This document shows positions 1 to 5,733 of a DNA stretch of 5,818 nucleotides, one piece after another (the first letter of the stretch is position 1; the number at the start of each line of letters is the position of its first letter). The stretch is from positions 1 to 5,818 of the forward strand of contig JANTFY010000159.1 of NCBI GenBank assembly GCA_024763185.1, in the 5' to 3' direction. This stretch comes from Gammaproteobacteria bacterium (GTDB lineage: Bacteria; Pseudomonadota; Gammaproteobacteria; GCA-001735895). The translations under genes and the position numbers were made by a program. The notes below the pieces were generated by a model, which saw only the letters and a list, made by a program, of their open reading frames with translations, made no database searches and was not told where the DNA came from.

Positions 1-558
1 GCCAAACTGGAATGGGACATATTGCCTGACAGTCTTGCAGGCAAGGCGACAGCGTTGTTCTCTGAGACCGGGCAGGGCTTGTACGCGAATTACGGTCGTC
101 CGACCATGGATTTTTCCGGTTTCTATCACGACTATGTTCGCTCTGTTGGGCAAAAGACGACGGAGTCCCTGCTGCTGGGGCCGATGTTTATTGCCATGGA
201 TACCACCAGCGCTATCGGTTTTACCGCATTGGGGCATCTCACACGAAAAGCACCTCTAACCAATAAAATGGTGTTGGCTGATGTCGTATCTACCGGCGTT
301 TATGAAGGCGCCTCAGCCTGGTCTTCTGCAAAGTTAGGGGTGTTAACCGGCGCCAGTGCGATTCGAGTTACTGCAACTTTACCTATCCCGGGCGCTCATC
401 TAGCCGCAGTGCCGGTCGGTTTTCTGGTGGGTGCCACCACGGCGATTTTTGCCAAAACCTACGCCAATCGCTATAAGGATAAGGCCATAGATGCCACTCA
501 TTACTCCATGATTCATTCCAAAGACAAGGAAGGTAAGCGTGAGGTCGTTTCAGCTTAA
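1..558 (+). CDS. 3' part of an unrecognised membrane-associated protein
   Basis: The frame is open to the left window edge (it begins Ala-Lys-Leu-Glu-Trp), so the gene is cut at its 5' end and the TTG at 22 is unlikely to be the true start. 185 residues are visible, ending at TAA 556-558. I do not recognise the family. Visible features, numbered from the window edge: a Tyr/Phe-rich stretch near 28-46, a small-residue-rich hydrophobic segment at about 57-80, and a second at about 133-152 containing Gly, Ala, Val and Phe, which could be a membrane hairpin or glycine-zipper type segment. The protein ends in a Lys/Asp/Glu-rich tail (about 158-182). Such a C-terminus would fit a large secreted or membrane-inserting protein, but this is only a guess. 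It converges on the IS66 debris. A weak 5-bp hairpin (565-580) follows the stop with no T-run after it. Confidence 0.6.
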   Translation, partial: AKLEWDILPDSLAGKATALFSETGQGLYANYGRPTMDFSGFYHDYVRSVGQKTTESLLLGPMFIAMDTTSAIGFTALGHLTRKAPLTNKMVLADVVSTGVYEGASAWSSAKLGVLTGASAIRVTATLPIPGAHLAAVPVGFLVGATTAIFAKTYANRYKDKAIDATHYSMIHSKDKEGKREVVSA

Positions 559-588
559 ACAACCGGTTAGCTTTTTAACCAGGGCCAG

Positions 589-697
589 TTATGACGATTC
601 TTCCGGCGCTTCCAATTGATCGCTTTCGGCCAATTCGCAGCATTTTTCCTCTTCTTCCTCTAGCTCGCGTTTTTTACGATCACGTAACAGTTTAAGC
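589..697 (-). pseudogene. C-terminal remnant of a gene interrupted at an IS66 end
   Basis: On the - strand, past the IS66 end at 698, an open frame continues for 35 sense codons to TAA at 589-591. It encodes a basic stretch (Leu-Lys-Leu-Leu-Arg-Asp-Arg-Lys-Lys) followed by a run of five Glu and then Cys-Cys-Glu-Leu. The charged tail reads like a natural protein C-terminus, and the frame has no independent start outside the element. The longer open frame reaching 771 runs into the transposase remnant in another frame and is not real there. The simplest reading is that an IS66-type element entered a gene near its 3' end and left this tail behind. The identity of the interrupted gene cannot be told. 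It could also be chance coding-like sequence. Confidence 0.35.
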
Positions 698-716
698 GTA
701 AGCGTCCGGTAATCAC
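698..716. repeat. IS66 terminal inverted repeat (one end only)
   Basis: The sequence GTAAGCGTCCGGTAATCAC starts at 698. GTAAGCG at the outer tip is characteristic of IS66-family ends, and it sits just beyond the transposase stop, as expected. I see no matching opposite end (an ...ACCGGACGCTTAC type sequence) elsewhere in the window. The 8 bp outside the tip (GTTTAAGC, 690-697) would be one copy of the target duplication. No direct second copy is visible, although an inverted copy (GCTTAAAC) lies at 553-560, probably by chance. Confidence 0.6.
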
Positions 717-826
717 ACCTTGACGGTTTGTCGCCAGTTATGTGGCAACAACTCATCGATCTGGCTGGCACGTTGTGTCGGTAGTCTCGTCAGCACATCT
801 TTCAGCGAGCTGGCATAGGGAGCAAG
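698..826 (-). mobile_element. IS66-family transposase 3' remnant
   Basis: The - strand translation from about 826 to the TGA at 713-715 reads Pro-Tyr-Ala then Leu-Lys-Asp-Val-Leu-Thr-Arg-Leu-Pro and, a few residues on, Asp-Glu-Leu-Leu-Pro-His-Asn-Trp. This is the pattern of the IS66 transposase C-terminus: a PYxxLxDVLxRLP-like stretch followed by a short helix and ELLPxxW. The stop lies 15 bp inside a GTAAGCG terminus, the usual arrangement at this end of IS66 elements. The frame stays open upstream to an ATG at 926-928, but that part (hydrophobic, Ser/Val/Leu-rich) does not resemble IS66 and is preceded by an in-frame stop. Only the last 40 or so codons of a roughly 500-codon transposase are therefore recognisable, and the element is dead. 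Confidence 0.7.
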
Positions 827-1127
827 AAGAATGGCGGGAATCCTGGCGACCGGGTAAAAGCTGGAAACGATAAAGAGACTCAACGAAGCGACGTTGCTGG
901 CCAGTACCAAGATCGATTCCATCAACATAACCTCAACCCCCTGGGTTAGTTAACGACCGATGCGGGTAACCGGTCGTGAGAAATAATTTTGATCGTTATT
1001 CAATTCTGTTGCACTGCTGCCATCCTTTAATGACGGCTCGATAGCCAAACCTCACTTACCAATACGATTCATCAACATTCAACCTGCAAATAGCACTCAT
1101 ACACAAGCATACGGTTTTCCTCTGGCC
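827..1127. other. Gene-free spacer between IS66 debris and the lyase gene
   Basis: No reading frame in this stretch has a convincing start, length or family resemblance on either strand. It contains two small inverted repeats: AACCC-CCT-GGGTT at about 934-946 and the stem at 953-977, listed separately. The segment lies downstream of the lyase stop codon (1128-1130), yet no hairpin followed by a T-run is visible on the - strand, so no intrinsic terminator for the four-gene operon can be named. It may hold more decayed mobile-element sequence that can no longer be recognised by eye. Confidence 0.5.
953..977. repeat. 7-bp inverted repeat (possible hairpin)
   Basis: ACGACCG (953-959) and CGGTCGT (971-977) are perfectly complementary around an 11-base loop. 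Neither strand shows a T-run after the stem, so it does not look like a standard terminator. It may be a weak transcript-end hairpin for the lyase operon or a leftover of mobile DNA. Confidence 0.35.
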
Positions 1128-2315
1128 TTACTCGGCTAGAGCATTGACGGCATATTCCAGTCTTGACAGCCCTTCTTTTATCATGGATTGCGGACAGGCA
1201 ATGGTCATCCTCGCAAATCCGGCCCCCTGTCGTCCAAACCAGTATCCGGAATTGAGTGCTATACGTGCTTTTTGGGCCAGAAAACTTTCCAACTCCTTGG
1301 CATCCATACCCAGGTCATTAAAATCCAGCCATACCAGAAAGGTCCCCTCCGGCTCAACCAGATGTACCTTTGGAATATGATTGTTGAGGAAGTCTCTGAG
1401 GTAATCCAGGTTATCCTGCAGATAATCCAGAAACTGATTTAACCACTCTCCTCCATGCGAATAAGCAGACTCCATGGCCGCTACAGAAAACGTATTGGGC
1501 TTACCCAGGAAAAACTGATTGATATATGCCTTATATTGCTCGCGATATTGCTGATTCGGTATCACAACCAGGGCATCGGTTACACTGGCTATATTGAAAG
1601 ATTTGGCTGGAGATAAACAGGTAAACGACTGTTGTGCTATTTCCCCGGATACCGCTGAATTAAAAGGGGTGTATCGATAATTTTTAAAAGTGATATCTGC
1701 ATGAATTTCATCCGCAATCACCCGTACATTATGCCGGTAACAAATTTCACCTAGGCGCTGAAGCTCTTCCTTTGTCCAGACTCTACCGACCGGATTGTGA
1801 GGGTTACAAAGGATCAGCAACTTGTTTCGCGGATCAGAGGCTTGTTTTTCCAAATCTTCAAAATCCATTTCATAGCGCTTATCGGTTTTAATAAGGGGGC
1901 AGCGCACCAGTGTTCTGTTATTTTCCTGTATTGCTATGCGGAACTCGAAGAACACAGGGGGCTGTACAATAATGCCATCACCCTCTTCTGTATGCAGGTT
2001 TATCAGGCTGGTAATGGCATGCATGACGCCGTGGCTGAAGCATAGTTCTGATTTATTGATCGGCCACTGATGACGGCTCGCATACCACTGAACAATCGCA
2101 TCTAACAGGCTATCCGGCCTGTATTCATATCCAAAAATACCATTTTCCGCGCGCTTGACGAGACTTTGAATAACGCCAGGTGGAGCCTGAAATTCCATAT
2201 CAGCGACCCAGAAAGGCAATAAATCTTCGCGCCCAAAATGCTCCCGCATGGCAGGTTTTTCCCATTTTTCAGCTGGAGACTGGCTTCTATCAAATAATGT
2301 ATTGAAATCTGTCAT
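1128..2315 (-). CDS. PLP-dependent C-S lyase, MalY/PatB family (cystathionine beta-lyase type)
   Basis: A 395-residue fold-type I PLP enzyme, the usual length for the MalY/PatB/cystalysin family. These enzymes split the C-S bond of cystathionine, cysteine or related thioethers into pyruvate, ammonia and a thiol or sulfide; several also accept selenium analogues. Visible motifs: the N-terminal PFWVADM (34-40), FGYEYRP (61-67) carrying the tyrosine expected near the cofactor, NPHNPVG (171-177), ADEIH with Asp202 for the pyridine nitrogen, SPAKSFN with the Schiff-base Lys238, and RMTIACP with Arg369 for the substrate carboxylate. Positions near 122-123, commonly Tyr in this family, are Phe-Phe. 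The ATG at 2313-2315 has a GAGAG-type ribosome site a few bases upstream. The gene is co-directional with the ABC operon and 97 bp behind the permease, so it is probably co-transcribed. It is often misnamed aminotransferase. Family confidence is high; the physiological substrate is unknown. Confidence 0.88.
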   Translation of the reverse strand: MTDFNTLFDRSQSPAEKWEKPAMREHFGREDLLPFWVADMEFQAPPGVIQSLVKRAENGIFGYEYRPDSLLDAIVQWYASRHQWPINKSELCFSHGVMHAITSLINLHTEEGDGIIVQPPVFFEFRIAIQENNRTLVRCPLIKTDKRYEMDFEDLEKQASDPRNKLLILCNPHNPVGRVWTKEELQRLGEICYRHNVRVIADEIHADITFKNYRYTPFNSAVSGEIAQQSFTCLSPAKSFNIASVTDALVVIPNQQYREQYKAYINQFFLGKPNTFSVAAMESAYSHGGEWLNQFLDYLQDNLDYLRDFLNNHIPKVHLVEPEGTFLVWLDFNDLGMDAKELESFLAQKARIALNSGYWFGRQGAGFARMTIACPQSMIKEGLSRLEYAVNALAE

Positions 2316-2412
2316 GGCACTCTCGCGGCAGAATCAAAGCACCAGTATATTTGGATTCCCGAATATTGTCGATATTGACCGTTTTACCTAAAGTGCCTTA
2401 GGGAGGCCCTTG

Positions 2413-3921
2413 TTATTTGGCAGTGCAATAATCATTGCCCGCACCACAATCAACCGAGGTTCGAAGCCTTAATCTTGCCCTGAGGTATCTGGACAGCGCG
2501 TCCACTCCGACATTCAACAGGGCTGTGATCACGATCAGGATCATGGCTTTATCAAAATATAATTCCTGGATAGAGCTATCGATATAAAAACCCAGCGTGG
2601 CGATACCCAGGATGCCCAGGATCGCCGACTCTCTCAGGATGATTTCCCAGCGATAAAAAAGGAAGGCCAGAAACTGACCATAAAGCCTGGGCACCATCTC
2701 GTAAAAATAGCGGTTCAAGCCGACAGCCGCGTCAAGTCTTAAAGTCATTTCGGTGGAATAACGACCGATCAAATGCCCGATAATGGCGCCATTGTGGAGA
2801 GCCAAGGCCGCGATGGCCGGTAACATGGAAGGCCCCCATAATTGCAGGAATATGTAAGCCAGAATATATTCCGGGGTGGATCGCATAACGACCAGGAGCA
2901 AATGCCCGATACCACGCCCCGTGCGCTGGAAAAAATGCCGGGATATCAACGGGAACATGATGAGCGCAAGGGCACCGGTGACGACGAGTGCAATCTGGGT
3001 CAACACCAGTGTATTGGCTATGCCCGGCAGGGCCTGGGTCATGAACAAATCACTGAACCAATGCCATGTCTCTGCCAGGGTTTCACCATTTCTTATCGGT
3101 GCCGGAATAATATCCTCAGTAAAGAAACGCGCGACATTCTCAAAGGATATTTGACTGTCGTTGGCAATAATAAAAGGGGCCGCAATAATGTAGACAGGCA
3201 ATAATGCCGGGCGCACCCAGTAGCGAATGCTCGCAATCAATAGATAAAACAGCAGCAGCAAGGCCCAGACAACGGAATAATGCCCTTCCATAAAAGCCGA
3301 ACTGAGCGAATAACCCAATGTTGGCAAACCGACAAACCCGAGTATGGCGCTCGATCTGAGACCACACTCCAGTCGGTACAGGGTATAGGTTTTAAAATGC
3401 GCCCATAGATCCGGTAAACGGGCATAAAAGAAAGAGGAGATAGTCGAGACATTATGCCCAATAGCCTGTAAGGCGGACTTGTCCCCCTCTTCCAGTATCT
3501 CGGCATATATTTTGGCGAAGGTCGCCGCATAGGGCAAGCCAATGGCCAGTAGTCCGGTCAGCGGATGCAAACCAAAGATTTGTAAAAAGATTAAAGCCCA
3601 GAACAGTTCGTGAATGGCGCGAATAAAAGCACAGCTTACTCGTACCAGGCGCCAGTGAAAAACCAGGGCCAGCAGAAATCCTGCCAGGCTGCCACCGGCC
3701 ACACCCAGAATGGCAAACGACAGGGTCTGCAAAAAAGCCTGGGCTATTTCGCTTGCATTTGTCCAGTCAGGTGAAAACAAGCCCAGAAAAAGTCGTTTTA
3801 ACTCCTGCCAGGGCTCCAGCGAAATCACTTCCAGGTCCGCAAAAACCAGGCTGAATACGCCAATCAGTACAAACAGCCAACTGACGTTCCAGGCACGCGA
3901 ATGTCGGTAAACAGTATTCAT
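2413..3921 (-). CDS. Fused two-domain PhnE-like ABC transporter permease
   Basis: A 502-residue inner-membrane permease with two homologous PhnE-type halves in one chain. Half one (about 60-235) carries a coupling-loop segment at about 141-170 and the signature YRLECGLRSSAILGFVG (182-198). Half two (about 295-480) repeats this at about 386-413 and YRWEIILRESAILGILG (423-439). The near-identical RxSAILGxxGxxTLG cores show an internal duplication, so one chain can supply the full pore that separate PhnE subunits otherwise form. An extra N-terminal hydrophobic segment lies near 13-29, and the chain ends in a basic tail followed by a short Cys-containing tip (about 481-502). The start ATG at 3919-3921 has a good AAGGAA site 8 bases upstream (3929-3934). 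It lies 39 bp after the ATPase stop, in the same frame. Membership of the phosphonate/phosphite-type importer family is clear; the neighbours suggest a selenium substrate. Confidence 0.87.
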   Translation of the reverse strand: MNTVYRHSRAWNVSWLFVLIGVFSLVFADLEVISLEPWQELKRLFLGLFSPDWTNASEIAQAFLQTLSFAILGVAGGSLAGFLLALVFHWRLVRVSCAFIRAIHELFWALIFLQIFGLHPLTGLLAIGLPYAATFAKIYAEILEEGDKSALQAIGHNVSTISSFFYARLPDLWAHFKTYTLYRLECGLRSSAILGFVGLPTLGYSLSSAFMEGHYSVVWALLLLFYLLIASIRYWVRPALLPVYIIAAPFIIANDSQISFENVARFFTEDIIPAPIRNGETLAETWHWFSDLFMTQALPGIANTLVLTQIALVVTGALALIMFPLISRHFFQRTGRGIGHLLLVVMRSTPEYILAYIFLQLWGPSMLPAIAALALHNGAIIGHLIGRYSTEMTLRLDAAVGLNRYFYEMVPRLYGQFLAFLFYRWEIILRESAILGILGIATLGFYIDSSIQELYFDKAMILIVITALLNVGVDALSRYLRARLRLRTSVDCGAGNDYCTAK

Positions 3922-3960
3922 GGGCGAGTTCCTTGGAAAGCCAGTGACGAAAAATGATAC

Positions 3961-4605
3961 TCAGTAAAGACTTAAAAGGTCCTGGGTTGAAAGGGATTTG
4001 CTGGGACGATCAAGGACTATGCGACCATTTTCAAGGCCAATAATCCGGTCGCAGAATGCCAATGCCAGTTGAATATCATGCAATGCCAGCACAATGGTAG
4101 AAAATCCATCCATCAATTGTTTTAACACCTCCTTGGATTGTTGTTCATCGACGGATGATACGGGTTCATCCGCCAGTAACAATTGCCCTTTTTGAAATAA
4201 ACTGCGGGCTACCGCAACCCGCTGTTTTTGCCCGCCGGATAATTCTCCAACCGGGCGAAATATATGCTCTTCAAGCTGCAGACCGGTAAGTATGGCACGC
4301 ACCTTGTTAACCTGATCAGGCCAGGGTCTAATCAGGTTAACAAGGTTGTACCACGTCGAAAACTGGTCAAGACGCCCAATATACGTATTGTGATAAACCG
4401 ACAGGTGCTGAACAAGACCGTAATCCTGAGGAACCAATGAGGTATCGACAGGATAACGGTCGTAAATTAGCTTTATCAGGGTTGATTTACCTGAACCACT
4501 TTGACCGACCAGCGCCAGCTTTTCACCTTTTGTGATATGCAAATCGATATCGTGGAGTGTCTTCACTCCACGATAGCTGGCTGTTTCGGCCTGTAGTTGA
4601 ATCAA
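3961..4605 (-). CDS. ABC transporter ATP-binding protein, short PhnC-like
   Basis: A 214-residue cytoplasmic ATPase with a complete motif set: Walker A GQSGSGKST (34-42), Q-loop Gln60, signature LSGGQ (122-126), Walker B LLLADE with catalytic Glu147, D-loop SSVD and switch His176. It is shorter than typical PhnC proteins (about 250 residues or more). Much of the difference lies between Walker A and the Q-loop, which are under 20 residues apart. I recall the same compact form in ATPases paired with the putative selenate binding protein, so this is probably a subfamily trait, not damage. The start overlaps the binding-protein stop as ATGA (4602-4605), implying translational coupling. The gene contains two long perfect inverted repeats (4301-4346, 4548-4575). 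The TGA stop (3961-3963) is the only stop between it and the in-frame permease. Confidence 0.9.
   Translation of the reverse strand: MIQLQAETASYRGVKTLHDIDLHITKGEKLALVGQSGSGKSTLIKLIYDRYPVDTSLVPQDYGLVQHLSVYHNTYIGRLDQFSTWYNLVNLIRPWPDQVNKVRAILTGLQLEEHIFRPVGELSGGQKQRVAVARSLFQKGQLLLADEPVSSVDEQQSKEVLKQLMDGFSTIVLALHDIQLALAFCDRIIGLENGRIVLDRPSKSLSTQDLLSLY
4301..4346. repeat. 16-bp perfect inverted repeat inside the ATPase gene
   Basis: The left arm ACCTTGTTAACCTGAT (4301-4316) and right arm ATCAGGTTAACAAGGT (4331-4346) are exact reverse complements around a 14-base loop. The left arm overlaps a second 10-bp palindrome, CCTGATCAGG (4311-4320), so ATCAGG-type units occur three times. The repeat lies in codons about 87-102 of the ATPase, between Q-loop and signature, and encodes unrelated peptides on the two arms (NLVNLI and DQVNKV). 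The complementarity is therefore in the nucleic acid and not forced by a protein repeat. It could form an mRNA hairpin or DNA cruciform. Confidence 0.85.
4548..4575. repeat. 12-bp perfect hairpin near the 5' end of the ATPase gene
   Basis: TATCGTGGAGTG (4548-4559) and CACTCCACGATA (4564-4575) are exact reverse complements with a 4-base loop. In the - strand mRNA this is a 12-bp stem closed by an AAGA tetraloop. It begins about 30 nt after the ATPase start codon and the ATGA junction with the binding-protein gene. No U-run follows, so it is not an intrinsic terminator. A stable stem here could protect the 3' end of the upstream binding-protein message or slow ribosomes entering the ATPase gene, either of which would help make binding protein in excess of ATPase. 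Confidence 0.85.
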
Positions 4606-5480
4606 TCGATTAACCCGATTTTTTTAGCGGTATCCAGAATCGGCTGATAATCCGAATTCTTGGCCGAGATAAATGCAGAGCGAGGAAAACGCTCCAACAG
4701 GTCAGGATCTTTCAAGTCCAGCAGAGCGGCTTTCACCTTGTCGCTAAAACCTTTTCCCCAGACCTTGTCAACATCGCCACGGATGGTCCATTGGTAATCC
4801 GGGTAAGTAGGTGTCTTCCAGATAACCGAAACTTTGCTGGTATCAATTTTACCGGCTTTTAATTCTTTCTCCCATACCTTGAAATTAACCGCCCCGACCT
4901 CATAAGCGCCTGACTGGACCAGGGAAATGGTTTTTGAATGATTACCACTGAAGCCAACCCGCTTGAAGATATCATTCACTTTTTTGTGCATGGCCTGCTC
5001 GATGTAATATTGCGGCATCAGACGACCGGAAGTGGAGCCCTTGGAACCAAAAGTAAAGGTCTTTCCTGCAATGCCGGTGGGGAAATCATCACTGGCTTTC
5101 AGTCCGGTACTGTGGTTGGCAATAATATAGGTACGGAAAGTTGTATCTTCAACGCCCTGGGCAATGGCCTGTGAATCCTTGACTCGCAGCCGCGCCTGCA
5201 CACCCGACAACCCTCCAAACCAGGCAAGTTGCACCTGGTTATTGCGAAAAGCGGTTACCACCGCTGCATAGGATTTTACCGGCACATATTTAACCGGAAT
5301 GCCGAGCTTGTTTGACAAGTAAGTGGCGATATCCCCGAAGCGCTCCTTAAGACGGGTTTCATCCTGGTCGGGAATCGCCGAAAAAACCAGGGTTTTATCG
5401 CTCACGGCCTGCGCCGAGGCAGAAAACAAGAGCACTAAGAATAAGAAAAGATGAATTGGTGTAATTTTTGTTTTAAACAT
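4602..5480 (-). CDS. Periplasmic substrate-binding protein, PhnD superfamily, putative selenate/selenium-type
   Basis: A 292-residue secreted solute-binding protein. From the chosen start, residues 1-25 form a signal peptide: basic MFKTK, a Leu/Phe-rich core, then SASAQA for signal peptidase I. No lipobox Cys is present. The mature part has the PhnD-superfamily layout: SAIPD (34-38), YVPVKSYAAVV (65-75), LAWFGG (85-90), GSKGSTSG (145-152; STSG binds the oxyanion head group in PhnD relatives), RVGFSGNHS and PDYQWTIRGDVD. The SAIPD, AWFGGLSGVQAR and PxYPDYQWTxRGDVD pattern fits the subfamily NCBI calls putative selenate ABC transporter binding protein, a name based on genome context. An in-frame ATG at 5499-5501 adds seven residues but has no ribosome site, gives a hydrophobic n-region and a leader of about 13 nt from the candidate promoter; the 5480 start has GGA about 11 nt upstream. 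First gene of the operon. Confidence 0.87.
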   Translation of the reverse strand: MFKTKITPIHLFLFLVLLFSASAQAVSDKTLVFSAIPDQDETRLKERFGDIATYLSNKLGIPVKYVPVKSYAAVVTAFRNNQVQLAWFGGLSGVQARLRVKDSQAIAQGVEDTTFRTYIIANHSTGLKASDDFPTGIAGKTFTFGSKGSTSGRLMPQYYIEQAMHKKVNDIFKRVGFSGNHSKTISLVQSGAYEVGAVNFKVWEKELKAGKIDTSKVSVIWKTPTYPDYQWTIRGDVDKVWGKGFSDKVKAALLDLKDPDLLERFPRSAFISAKNSDYQPILDTAKKIGLID

Positions 5481-5520
5481 TTTTATTATGATCCATATCA
5501 TTGAAGGGAAGAGAAATATA

Positions 5521-5555
5521 TATATTACCCCTTTAAAACTCTTTAATGTAAGTTA
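5521..5555 (-). promoter_or_regulatory. Candidate promoter of the ABC operon
   Basis: Reading the - strand, a TAATAT -10-like hexamer at about 5522-5527 lies 17-18 bp after a TTACAT/TACATT-like -35 region at about 5545-5551. Transcription would then start near 5514, leaving about 34 nt of leader to the 5480 start. The -35 is a poor match, and the AT-richness of the region makes chance matches likely. The -35 overlaps the palindrome at 5547-5564, a position typical for a regulator site. Confidence 0.35.
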
Positions 5556-5564
5556 AAGCTTACA
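5547..5564. promoter_or_regulatory. Interrupted palindrome, candidate operator between divergent genes
   Basis: TGTAAG (5547-5552) and CTTACA (5559-5564) form a perfect inverted repeat with a 6-bp spacer, in the 5502-5733 intergenic region between the ABC operon and the divergent glycosyltransferase gene. Size and symmetry suit a dimeric repressor or a LysR-type regulator. It does not match a Pho box. No regulator gene is visible in the window. Confidence 0.45.
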
Positions 5565-5733
5565 AGACATTATCCTGCTAATTTGAAATTTAAACTAAAC
5601 ACTAACCAATCTAATTTATATTTTTACCCGGGTTTTACAATTTCAGGAAAATCGTTTGATTTTTTATCATCCGCGTCATTCAATATGACCCCGCAAACCT
5701 TACCCAAACGTGCAGAGATTAACCAGTCATGCC

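Noticed and set aside
565..580. Bidirectional terminator between the convergent left gene and the remnant
   Set aside because: The stem GGTTA/TAACC is only 5 bp with T's mostly in the loop and no T-run after it; too weak to call.
589..771. A complete 60-aa gene starting at 771
   Set aside because: Its first 24 or so codons run through the IS66 remnant and terminal repeat in a frame different from the transposase; only the part beyond 698 has a gene-like tail.
2361..2412. Terminator between permease and lyase genes
   Set aside because: Only 4-5 bp stems (around AATAT/ATATT and GCCT/AGGC) without T-runs are visible; read-through into the lyase gene seems likely.
2842..3204. 120-codon + strand open frame antisense to the permease
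   Set aside because: It lies wholly inside a clear PhnE-like gene and its product has no recognisable pattern; a codon-bias shadow.
2413..5480. Phosphonate utilisation operon (phnCDE) annotation
   Set aside because: The fold families are the same, but no phosphonate-cleaving gene is nearby, the ATPase is compact, and the binding protein fits the selenium-type subfamily better. Kept only as an alternative.
5488..5501. ATGAT-CCAT-ATCAT small palindrome resembling a Fur site
   Set aside because: The half-sites are spaced wrongly for the 19-bp Fur consensus and the region is AT-rich; only a chance-level match.
5541..5570. Pho box upstream of a PhnD-like gene
   Set aside because: No pair of CTGTCAT-like direct repeats with 4-bp spacing can be found; only the TGTAAG inverted repeat is present.
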